From: Acanthamoeba castellanii str. Neff
Taxonomy: Eukaryota; Discosea; Longamoebia; Acanthamoebidae
Direction of reading: 5' to 3'
Assembly: GCF_000313135.1 (NCBI RefSeq)
Contig: NW_004457254.1
Span: forward strand, 1 to 15,002
Length of the DNA stretch: 15,002 bases
Part shown: one piece after another, positions 1 through 11,052 of the stretch
Position numbering within the stretch: position 1 is the stretch's first letter
Layout: each line of letters begins with the position of its first letter
Position numbers and translations under genes: made by a program
Notes under the pieces: model-generated
Database searches by the model: none
Told to the model about the DNA's origin: nothing
The model's input: the letters and a program-made list of their open reading frames with translations, nothing else

Positions 1-2689
1 GGCGGCGGCGATCTCCTCTCGCGTGTCGTTCATCATGCGCTCGCGCTCGCGGGCGATGGCCGCACCGGGATCCCGCTCGATCGTCATGGCGTCCTTGTCG
101 CCCTTCTCGCCCGCGGCGTCCTCGGCCGAGACCAGGTGACTGAACGAGGGCACCGACGGCTCCTTCATGCCGTCCATCTTGTTGGCGATCGGGGCCGGCA
201 TGCCGCCCGCCTCCTTGAGCGTGGGCGGCGAGCTCTTGCCCTTCCTGCACACGCGTGTGCGCACACGGCGATCAGCACCCAACAGTAACAGACGCGACGG
301 CACTCACACAGGGGGGAGGGGAGGGGGCAAACACGTACGGGATGTCTCCGTTGCCGGACAGCTGGGCTCGCAGGGTGTTGAGCCGCTGCTGGATGTGCTT
401 GTTGGCCGGGTCGAGCTCGGCCGCTCGCTGGTAGGCGTCCAGCGAGTCGCTGATCTGGTTACACGACTCGTAGAGCGTGCCCAGGTCGTACCAGACCTCG
501 GACAGGTAGGGGTTGAGCCGGATCGCGCGCGAGTAGGCGTCGAGCGCGTCGCGGTACTGGTTGATCTGGTAGTAGAGCACGCCGATCGAACACCAGAACG
601 TCGGGTTGCGGTTGTCGCGGTTGCTGTGTGTGTGTGTGTGGGTGCAGTCACAGCATATAATTAGAGTTTTGTTTGAGGGGTCAGACTATGTGGGGAGGGG
701 GACTGCGTACACAGCCTGCTGGTAGGCGTCGTAGGCTTTGCGGTACTTCTGCTGCGCCATGTAGCACCTTCCCAAAAGGTACCACGTCTGGCCATCGCTC
801 GGATCTGAGAGAAGAGAACAGAGGAAATGGGGGGAGGCGAAGTCGGTGAGCCTCACTCGTGCCAGGCCCAGAGCACGCGTGGCCGCCAAGGGCTGCTCTC
901 TCTACGTACCGGCTTCGATGGAGCGCATGAGATAGGAGATGGCAACGTCCTGGTTGCCGAACTGCGGGTTGTGGTGGTACAGCCAGCCAACCTGCTGCAG
1001 CACCTTGGCGTGATTCGGGTTATCCTTGAGCACACGCTCGTAGGCCTCCTTCGCTGAGTGGAACTGTTTTTGGTTCCAAAAAATGGAAAATTCCATGAAG
1101 AATTAGAGAAAGCGATCACATTTCTATGACTATATATAAATGAAGTGACAGCGGCGTCGGTGCCACGCGCGCACACACACGACCAGGGAACAAAGAGCGG
1201 CGGCGTACGTCTTTTTTGAGTTCGTGCACATGGCCGATTTGGAAGTGGATGTCCCCTTGGACGAGCGGACGCGGCGGATTGCTCAAGATGTACCGGAAAC
1301 ACTGCACGGCAGAAGAGAGGGACTGAGGTCAGCTGCTGGCGCTATTAAGAAACGGTGGTGCAGGCACAGTCGCAGGGCGCAGGGCGAAGGGGTGGCGAGC
1401 GCGTACCTTGAGGCTTTGTTCGAACTTTTGCTGCTGCTTGTAGATGATGCCGAGTCGGAAGTAGATTTCGTTGGCCTTCTCGAACTTGGCGTCCATCTTG
1501 AGCACCGCGGTGAAGGCCTCCTCGGCGTGATCGAACGACCCGTAGCGATCGTACAGGATTCCAATGCCGTACCACAAATTGGGATCCTGCTTGCGAAGCA
1601 TGGGCCATGGTCAGCCTGGACCACCTCATACCTCGTGTGGCGACGGTGGAGATGGTGATGGTGATCGCGATGGTGTGTTGTAAGAGAAAAGTCACCTTGG
1701 GGTTGGGCAGGTGGTAGAGCGCTTGCTGGTAGGCTGTGTAGGCCTTCTGCAGGTCGTCCATCATGAGATAGCAGTGCCCCAGCGCTCCCCACACCTCTCC
1801 GTTGTTCGTTTCTATGTTCAGCACCCGCTGGAAGTACTCCACGGCCTGTAATCACCACCATCATCATCAACGCACACCCACAGCCACACGCAATGATCAG
1901 CGTCACCAAGCAGACCAAGCCACACCGTCCGTCTTGCGCCATCACCACACAGCACACAAAATTGGGCCAACGATTGAGAGATTTGGGTTTGGTGGCCACA
2001 TGGAAGCGGAAGACCGGTCTATGACCTAATTTGCAGCAGACCAAGGTCCATAATAGGAAGAAGAGAACGTTGCCTGGGACTGGAGGAGGGAGGGCGAGGG
2101 CGGCAGGATGTAAGGGTACCTTGGGGTACTGCTCTCTGGTGCGGCAAATGGAGGCGATCTGCATGAGGGCCTTCACGCTGTAGGGGTTGTGCCGTAGCGT
2201 GTTCTCATAGCAGTACAGGGCCTTGTCCATGTCGTTCATCAGCTCGCCCAGCTGACCTGTTGTGTGGGTGGCCACGCACGGGGTGAGCTTCGGAGTAACG
2301 GTCATGGTCGGCACAGGAAGGAATCTCCATTAAAAGCGTTTGGAGGCCATCGGCCTGGTAAAGGAAATCGTGATAACCTGCAAAAAAAGGAGCGCAAGGC
2401 CTCCTAAATCGAGGAAGGAACGAACGAGCAACGTTCCTTCCTCGTGCAGTGGAACGTTGGAGCGTTGCAGCGGAGAACAACGCGGCAGCCCAGATTGAGC
2501 AAGATTTTGAGGGGGGGGGCGAATCGCGAAGTTGAAGTTGCGCAGGCGTGCCATTTTGAACAATGAATTGGATACGTGATGCGTGCGGGAGATGGAGCAA
2601 TTGCAGCGTGCGGCGTGCGTACCCATTCGCAGCCAACAGTTTTCGTTCGCACCACTGAGCTTGGCGCCCAGGGTCGAAGTGTTGGCCAT
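1..2689 (-). CDS. Cyc8/Ssn6-like TPR transcriptional co-repressor, 3' part missing
   Basis: Nine minus-strand exons: 2689-2623, 2256-2120, 1845-1696, 1586-1407, 1301-1209, 1063-910, 804-711, 623-339, 244-1. All phases agree and give 468 codons, continuing past the left edge. The ATG at 2689 is chosen because the frame upstream has only a TTG before a stop. Residues from about 15 form ten consecutive tetratricopeptide repeats, starting at ENCWLRMG and ending near ELDPANKHIQQRL. Segments such as NPTFWCSIGVLYYQINQYRD and LNPYLSEVWYDLGTLYES are nearly identical to yeast Cyc8 (Ssn6) and resemble animal UTX/UTY. In yeast, Cyc8 joins Tup1 and is brought to promoters by DNA-binding repressors; the TPRs are the docking surface. 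After the TPRs comes a charged, Pro/Ala-rich linker. No JmjC domain is visible, but the rest is off-window, so a UTX-type demethylase is not formally excluded. Seven of eight donors are GTAC. Confidence 0.93.
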
Positions 2690-3475
2690 GAAGGTCGACG
2701 CGGCGGCGGCAGCTGGCGGCTCCGTGGTGGGCAATCGATGTGCAGACCAGGGCTTACTTGTGCTGAGTCGTATCCCGAGATGTCAACTCCCGGGTCAATT
2801 ATGGAGATTTGTTTCCTCGAGGTCGCCCCACGTGGCCCTGTAGACGATGAATTGTCAATCGACTGCGCCTGCGTGCGGAGAGGGACGAGGAAGTGGCCTG
2901 CACTCGATGCGAAGCTGAATCAATTACCAGTGACGTGTAGATGTCGACGTAGAGATGTCCCAGCAAGGGATTTTCTGCTGATCTAATCTATCTCTCTACT
3001 TCGTCTTTCGTGTCCTCGCCTGCCAAATCTCTGATCCTCGCTGCTCGATTCTCGTGCTTCACTCGGCACGGGAAGCTGCCCTCGGATGAGCTCTCTCTAC
3101 ACGGCAAGCAGGGGTTGTGCGGGTGACGCGTGTTCAGCTGACGGAGGGAAAACGAAAAGACTCGCTCGCGTCGGACCCACCGCCTTTTTCCGTCTTTCAA
3201 ACCACCTGGCCCTGAATTACGCAGATCTGCCTAGTGACGGCGGTGACACGACACATGTTCACCGAAATTGAAGACCAACACGTGCGCGTCTCGTATTACT
3301 CCCCGATCGTCCGGTTGGTCTGGAAATCGAGAACTGCTCCAGGCATTAACCGTCGACATAGTTGCCACGTCATCATGATTACTTTTGGCATTTTGCGTAG
3401 TTGGTGCTGATTGTTCCACCTGAATTTCATTCACTTCATTTCGCTTTTTTGAGTGGCTGACGTCATGCAGCTACC
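2690..3475. other. intergenic region between the HARE-HTH and Cyc8-like genes
   Basis: About 790 bp without a gene I can support. It must hold the 3' UTR of the HARE-HTH gene (right end) and the promoter and 5' UTR of the Cyc8-like gene (left end), both on the minus strand. Short open frames here have no domain-like composition or consistent splice signals. There is no clear TATA box on the minus strand upstream of 2689 and no AATAAA just after the HARE-HTH stop. An 8-bp palindrome TGACGTCA (CREB/ATF-type site) lies at 3458-3465. Confidence 0.6.
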
Positions 3476-5125
3476 TTAAAAGGCCAGTGGCGAGCCGAAG
3501 GGCAGAGGTCGGAGCGCGTTGGGGGGTGAAGTGGTGCTGTCGCCCTGTCCGCTGGCCTCTTCTTCATCTTCTTCTTCCTCTACGATGACCATCTCCTCTT
3601 CGATCTCCTCTTCCTCCTCCTCGGCGTCCTCCTCTTCGAGCAGGGCTTGTCGTCTCCTCCGCGCTTCCTCCTCCTCATCGCGCTTCTTCGCTGTTCGCCG
3701 CGACGACGTGGATGATGCCGACGTCTGCTTCTTCTTCGTTCCCTCCTCGCTCTTGGTCGTCCGTCGCCTCGTCTTGACGGGAGTGTCGGGCGGACCGGGG
3801 ATGGACTCCAAGTCCTTCCACTCGCTCAGCCCGAACCCTCGCTTGCCCACTGCAACCAATGGCCAGCCACACGAAATGATGGTGATGAGATGATATGATG
3901 ACGATGATGAAGATGAGGAGAGGGGTGAGGTGTACCTTTGCACCCTTGACAAAATTGGGAGATGGGCTTCTTGAGGTCCACGTAGATGCCAGCGGCCACG
4001 GTGGCTTCTGGCGTCTTTCCCTTCGACGACGCAAACAGATCTGTTTGCAGATGGTGGCCACCACGAAGGCGGTGAAAGAGAGAGAAAGAGAAAGTGGGTG
4101 AGCGTGAGCGAGCGCACGTGCGTTGCTGTTGTCAGTGAACGCGAGGGCACCAAGAGCGAGCGTGTACCTTCGGCGACCCCAATGGCCACGATCTCCTTCG
4201 CGGTCATGAAGCGATGCTCGCGCTTGAGGATGAAGTAGGCACCCTGCATGAAGGTGAAGCCGCCCTCCGGCTTCTCGTCCAGCGCCAGGGACGCGCTCCC
4301 GTCCTCCTTCTTCGGCTTGCTCTTGCCGCTGCTCTTCTTGTCCTTCTTCTTTTTCTTCTTCTTCTGCTCGTCCGCGCCTCCTTCATCGCCCTTCTTCGAT
4401 TTCTTTTCCGTTCGCTTCTTCTCGCTGTCGCTGCTGCCACCTTCGCTCCTCTTTCGCTTACCTTCGCCCTTCGTAGGCGTCGCCGTGGCGTCTTGGGCCG
4501 CGGTGGCGGTGGCGGTGGTCGTCGTCTCCCGCCCGTCGTCGCCACCGAAGCGTCGCTCAAAGAGATGGAGCTTGTCCCTCGCTTGCTCGAAGGCGTCCTT
4601 GAAACTGTCGTGGCCATCCTTACCGACGGGCTTCGGCACAAAGGCGAAGGGAGACGAAGATGAAGAAGACGGGTGAACCAGCGGCGTTGATGATGTGGCC
4701 TGGTTGCTCGAGTACACGGCAGGTCGAGACGATGAATTGGCCGATGAGGTCATCAGCGAGCCCGCGATCTGCAGATAGGACAGCTGCGGCCCTACGCCAT
4801 TCGAGCTCTTGGACGGCGCGGCGACATTGTTGAGGATCGAGTTCGAGGCGAGTTGAGGATGAAGCTGGTGTAGAGGCGGCGACACGAGATGCCCGAATTG
4901 AGATGAAGATGAGGACGCAGAAGTTGAGTTAAGAGCGATCGTCGGAGTAGCAGGCGCCACTACTGCGCCCATCTCCTCCACTTCCACACTCTCCCAACCA
5001 TCGTCGACCACCGCGGCCGTAGATGCCTTCTGTTGTGCCCCTGCGTCCTCGATTGAGCTCGCAGGCATTGAATGGTTGGCCGATGGCGGCGTGTTGATGA
5101 TTCCTTCGTTGAGCATCGATGCCAT
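3476..5125 (-). CDS. HARE-HTH domain nuclear protein
   Basis: Three minus-strand exons, 5125-4168, 4040-3936 and 3849-3476, encode 478 residues ending at TAA. Residues 1-180 are Ser/Thr/Ala/Pro-rich low complexity. Residues about 230-285 are a lysine-rich block with several possible nuclear localisation signals. Residues about 288-370 match the HARE-HTH fold (HB1, ASXL, restriction endonuclease): GGFTFMQGAYFILKREHRFM, then TAKEIVAIGVAED, the hallmark KGKTPEATVAAGIYVDLKK, then GKRGFGLSEWKD. The C-terminal arm is basic, then strongly acidic (Glu runs). HARE-HTH is a winged-helix DNA-binding module found in chromatin proteins (ASXL, HB1-type homeodomain proteins), a basal transcription subunit and some bacterial nucleases; a chromatin or transcription role here is inference. 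No catalytic or PHD domain is seen. An acceptor-like CAG ends two bases before the ATG, so a 5' UTR intron is possible. Both donors are GTACAC. Confidence 0.85.
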   Translation of the reverse strand: MASMLNEGIINTPPSANHSMPASSIEDAGAQQKASTAAVVDDGWESVEVEEMGAVVAPATPTIALNSTSASSSSSQFGHLVSPPLHQLHPQLASNSILNNVAAPSKSSNGVGPQLSYLQIAGSLMTSSANSSSRPAVYSSNQATSSTPLVHPSSSSSSPFAFVPKPVGKDGHDSFKDAFEQARDKLHLFERRFGGDDGRETTTTATATAAQDATATPTKGEGKRKRSEGGSSDSEKKRTEKKSKKGDEGGADEQKKKKKKKDKKSSGKSKPKKEDGSASLALDEKPEGGFTFMQGAYFILKREHRFMTAKEIVAIGVAEGTRSLLVPSRSLTTATHVRSLTLTHFLFLSLSPPSWWPPSANRSVCVVEGKDARSHRGRWHLRGPQEAHLPILSRVQRYTSPLSSSSSSSSYHLITIISCGWPLVAVGKRGFGLSEWKDLESIPGPPDTPVKTRRRTTKSEEGTKKKQTSASSTSSRRTAKKRDEEEEARRRRQALLEEEDAEEEEEEIEEEMVIVEEEEDEEEASGQGDSTTSPPNALRPLPFGSPLAF

Positions 5126-5304
5126 TACTGCAAGTGGATCATGCGACAGAACCAGGGTCGGAGATGATAAAATCAAGCGAATGTTTTTTCGCCCATCTTG
5201 CAATCTTGTTCGGTGCCTGCTTTCTCTTTCCTCCCCCCTTTTTTCCGGCTTTCGTTTTTCTTTGTTTTTCTGATTGTTGGCATTAAAAAATGTTTAGATT
5301 TTAG
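5126..5304. promoter_or_regulatory. short divergent promoter region, HARE-HTH / GluRS
   Basis: Only 179 bp separate the minus-strand ATG at 5125 from the plus-strand ATG at 5305, so both promoters and 5' UTRs must share this stretch or overlap the coding regions. On the plus strand 5216-5275 is a pyrimidine-rich, T-tract-rich segment. I see no convincing TATA box. Short upstream ATGs exist on both sides: minus strand 5196-5173 (7 codons) and plus strand 5290-5304 (4 codons). Confidence 0.55.
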
Positions 5305-8024
<2,720 letters not shown>

Positions 8025-8069
8025 GCCGTGCCAACTGCGGTCGTCCAATATTATCAGAAAATGACCACA
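8025..8069. other. convergent 3' junction between GluRS and SepSecS
   Basis: The plus-strand TGA at 8022-8024 and the minus-strand TAG at 8072-8070 are separated by only 45 bp. No AATAAA is present on either strand in between. The 3' UTRs must therefore be extremely short or run into the opposite gene's last exon. Confidence 0.85.
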
Positions 8070-9820
8070 CTAGCTGCCTTCTTGGACGATGTGCGGTGGT
8101 GGGCAATCGCCGGCGCTGATGGTGGTGGCGTCGGCGTCGGCGGTGGCTGCCTGGGGCTTTTTCCTCTTCTGGTGGTGGAGCTCTGTGAGGGTCTTGTCGA
8201 GGCGCGTGAGAAAGAGGTCCACTTCGCCCCGGGTGAGGCCCAGCGCGCACGCGGCCGTGGCGTAGGCGGTCGGGTAGCTGTCGATGTGGGCACCATAGCC
8301 CTCGAACGTGATCCCGGCCACCACCTTCTTCTCCTTGCCCGTCACTATCCTGTGTTATTGTGCGTGTCGTGTCGTGTCGTGTCGTGTCGTGTCGTGTCGT
8401 GTCGTGTCGTGTCGTGTCGTGTCGTGCGTTGATGGTGTGGCACGCAAAGAGCTGACGTCAGCACATTGGTAGCAGCGGCTGCGAAATGATAAAGGCTTGT
8501 GGATGTACCTGGTGCCGGAACAGCAGCGGGAGAAGAGCATGGAGCCGAGCATGGTGGGTCCCTCCTTGACGTCGCCCAGCCTCTCGAGCGTCATACCTGA
8601 ATGAAGTGTGATCAGATCAGACATGTTCGATTGCGAGTGACTCGCGCACTGAGCTCAGCGCGTACCAAAGGAAATGGGGTTGTTGGGGGTCGCGAGGAAG
8701 CGTTCGCCGTGCTTCTCGGCCACCTTGGCCATCTCCGCCGTAAAGTACCCGAACAGCTCCTGTCGCCCGTCAACACCCAGCAACCAGCGCCTCAGAGCAG
8801 AGCAGAGCAGAGCCGAGCAGAGCGAACTCACAAGCCGAGTGGGTGATGGGGGTGGGGAGTGGGTTGATGATGGTGGTGATGGTGTCTTTACCTTCCGTTC
8901 TCGCAGGAGTGTCTTCCACCCGGCGACGCCCAGGGAGAGCAGGGTGATGAAGAGATCAACGAGCGGCGAAGCCGACGCGCGCCCGGGGTACGCCTTGTTC
9001 AGCTCCTCGATGAACTTCTTGCTGGGACCGGCCACGATCGCGCCTGCGTCGCGGTGGAGCGCGCGCGGGGAGTCAGCAGCCAACCCCCCCCCGTCGCGCC
9101 TACTCTCCACCCCCCCCCCGATGAAGTACCCACCGCCCACCGGCACCAGGAAGTTCTTGTCGGTGCTCTGCACGAAGCAATCGACTCGCCCCAATCTGCA
9201 CGCCTGCCGTGCGGAGACTGTGATCAGCAGACGAACCGTACAAAGCTCGTGCGTGCGTGTGCCCGTCGTGTGAGTCGTGTGAGTCGTGTGTCGTGTGTCG
9301 TGTGTCGTGTGTCGTGTGTCGTGTGCGTGTGGAGAGGCATACCTCGATGATCAGGTGCATGGACTTGGAGGTCTGAACCCCGTAGGCGTTGTTGATGATG
9401 TGGCCGATACCGCTTGCCTTGCACACCTGCGCGATCTCTGCGATCCTGGGGAATGACGGGTGAGCCTTGTGGTGTATGTAGTGTGTTGTGTGTGTTGTGT
9501 CGTGTCGTGTCGTGTCGTGTGGTGAGCCGCTGTGAACGCGGGCAGATACCGATCTGGCGCACGGGGCGCGAAGCAGCTCGATGTCGACAAAACGCAGAGA
9601 ATGGAGTCGGCGCCCAGCTCGGCAATCTTCCGCTCCAGCGCTGGCAGATCGGTGCGCACCTCGTCTCCCTCCAACAGATTCGGAATCGCCACGGGGATGA
9701 ATCCTGCCCGAACCCGGTCGTGCGCAGTGAGTCACTCGCACGCTGTGCTTAAATCGAACTGCGTGCATTGATGTGCGTGTCGTGTCGTGTCGTGTCGTGC
9801 GTGTTGTGTGTGTGTGTGTG

Positions 9821-9853
<33 letters not shown>

Positions 9854-10767
9854 CATACCGGCTGTTTGGATGGACTTTAGGCACGATTTCTGGTCCATTC
9901 GGGGCCACAAGACATAGCGCGCCGTGTCTGGTCGCATCTGTCGTCAATCGAGAGAAAGGGCCCTGTCGTCAGAGTGTCGGTTTCGCACGCGCGGCGCACC
10001 CAGCGGTGCGAGTACCTGCTTCAGCGTGAGGAGGGCCAACGAAACGGCCATTCCCGTGGCGAGCGGCAAGACCAGGCAGCTCTCAGCGAACGCCTTGTTC
10101 CCTCCGCCCGCGATGCGCAGTGCGTGCAGCGCCAGTGCGTTGGTGAGCTTCACCAGGAGCGAAGAGCCTGGGGCGATCAGTGGAGAGCGAGAGAGAGAGA
10201 ATTGGCAGCACCACCGACCCTGTGTTAGCTGAGGCAAGTGGTTGGTGAGCGAGGCGAAGGTGTACGTGCCGGCGGCCTTGGGCTGCACTGCCGCAATGTC
10301 GCCGCTCCGTCCGATGCCGTGGCCCAGGTTGTAGTGGCGACGAGCCACGAGCTTGCTTGCGATCCGCGCTTCACGCTCCCCGACGCCCACGTTCTCTGCG
10401 TGGAGCAGCGAAAAAGAAAAGTGTAAGCCGGGCCTGTGCACCACACCGCAGGGTCAGCCATGGAGGACCGAGTACCGATGAAGTTGTTGCTGTCCATCAG
10501 CGCCATCTCGTGGAGGAACAGCTCGATGGTCAGGTCGTCCCAACCTTCGTCCGGCAGTGCCCGCTGTCCACAGCCCACAGCCCCGTGTGAATGTGAACAT
10601 AGACAATTTTAGCAAATAAAATAAAATAAATATCAAAATAATTCAGATTGTACGTGCGAGAGGAGGTTCTTGATCAGGGCCTGGCGCTGAGCGCGAGCCT
10701 GCACCGCAGCTCGAACGTAGGGCGCATCCACGAGCCCTGTGCACAACTCCAGCGTCTCGCTGTCCAT
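8070..10767 (-). CDS. SEPSECS: SepSecS, O-phosphoseryl-tRNA(Sec) selenium transferase
   Basis: Twelve minus-strand exons: 10767-10654, 10563-10476, 10395-10270, 10167-10016, 9937-9859, 9703-9550, 9445-9343, 9203-9134, 9043-8892, 8759-8666, 8596-8509, 8349-8070. They give 499 residues, close to human SepSecS (about 500). This PLP enzyme converts phosphoseryl-tRNA(Sec) to selenocysteinyl-tRNA(Sec) with selenophosphate, the last step of archaeal/eukaryotic Sec synthesis. The phosphate-binding loop [19 protein letters not shown] spans 92-110 (Arg97, Ser98, Gln105). The PLP Schiff-base Lys is K288 in [13 protein letters not shown]. The conserved Arg of YPGRASASP is R317, and WPRMDQKS holds K177. 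The family C-terminus ([15 protein letters not shown]) is intact; the last ~35 residues are low complexity. The first ATG aligns with the usual N-terminus. Intron 3 (10269-10168) appears to be GC-AG. Four introns carry GTGTC-family arrays and one of these also a CA tract. Confidence 0.95.
8364..8423 (+). repeat. (GTGTC)12 pentanucleotide array in SepSecS intron 11
   Basis: Twelve perfect GTGTC units on the plus strand, followed by a partial unit. It lies in intron 8508-8350 of the minus-strand SepSecS gene and starts 14 bp from the acceptor, so the transcript reads GACAC repeats just before the last exon. Confidence 0.97.
8794..8823 (+). repeat. (AGAGC)6 pentanucleotide array in SepSecS intron 9
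   Basis: Six AGAGC units, one changed to CGAGC, in the 132-bp intron 8891-8760. The transcript reads GCTCT repeats about 35 nt before the acceptor, a possible contribution to the pyrimidine tract. It is a different unit from the GTGTC arrays. Confidence 0.9.
9266..9325 (+). repeat. TCGTGTG heptanucleotide array in SepSecS intron 7
   Basis: Two 9-bp units TCGTGTGAG followed by six perfect 7-bp units TCGTGTG. It fills much of the 139-bp intron 9342-9204, and looks like a variant of the GTGTC family with a longer period. Confidence 0.93.
9497..9516 (+). repeat. (GTGTC)4 array in SepSecS intron 6
   Basis: Four perfect GTGTC units on the plus strand, preceded by degenerate TGTGTTG sequence from about 9480, in intron 9549-9446. 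Confidence 0.9.
9777..9852 (+). repeat. (GTGTC)4 array joined to a (TG)n tract in SepSecS intron 5
   Basis: Four GTGTC units (9777-9796) pass directly into a TG run (about 9805-9851, two slips). The run ends close to the donor at 9858, so the SepSecS pre-mRNA starts this intron with GTATGCC followed by CA repeats and then GACAC repeats. Confidence 0.93.
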
Positions 10768-11052
10768 GGCCAGCACTCGTTCGATGAGAAAGAAAGAAAA
10801 TGAAAAAGAAATAACACTTGGTTGCCAGCGGGGCGTGACGTGGCGTCGTTGCGAGCGAAGCGCTTCGGTTCGAGTGAATTTCGCATCCAAGCCTCGGCAG
10901 CAGCAACCCAACAAGAACACCGACGTTCCCAAGCTAAGCTACTCGTCACGTTGTCCTTGTCTTTATAAATCTCTTATATCCACACCTATCGACACCACCT
11001 CGCCTTGCCCATTTGCTTCGGGTCATCAACAATCGAAAAAGCTCCACAGAAG
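10768..11052. promoter_or_regulatory. divergent promoter region, SepSecS / acyl-CoA oxidase
   Basis: There are 285 bp between the minus-strand ATG at 10767 and the plus-strand ATG at 11053. A TATAAAT element lies at 10964-10970, 83 bp before the acyl-CoA oxidase start, a plausible TATA box for that gene. The SepSecS side (10781-10815 on the plus strand) is A/G-rich and lacks an obvious TATA element. Confidence 0.55.

Noticed and set aside
1..2689. UTX/KDM6-type demethylase as the identity of the TPR gene
   Set aside because: The TPR wording is closer to fungal Cyc8 and no JmjC domain is visible, though the C-terminus is outside the window and this remains a weak alternative.
2576..2986. Plus-strand frame of 136 codons, as a possible gene upstream of the Cyc8-like gene
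   Set aside because: It overlaps the first exon and first intron of the Cyc8-like gene, and has no recognisable motif or supporting context.
3519..3893. Ser-rich plus-strand frame
   Set aside because: The poly-Ser is the antisense reading of the Glu/Asp-rich C-terminal arm of the HARE-HTH protein.
3476..5203. A single uninterrupted 575-codon minus-strand frame
   Set aside because: It reads through two introns with clear donors and acceptors and puts exon 2 in the wrong frame. Only the spliced form restores the conserved KGKTPEAT motif.
8364..8423. CRISPR-like array
   Set aside because: The units are five bases with no spacers, in a eukaryotic intron, so it is a simple tandem repeat.
8355..8624. 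Minus-strand frame with a DTTRH repeat protein
   Set aside because: The protein repeat is the GTGTC array in translation; the region is an intron of SepSecS.
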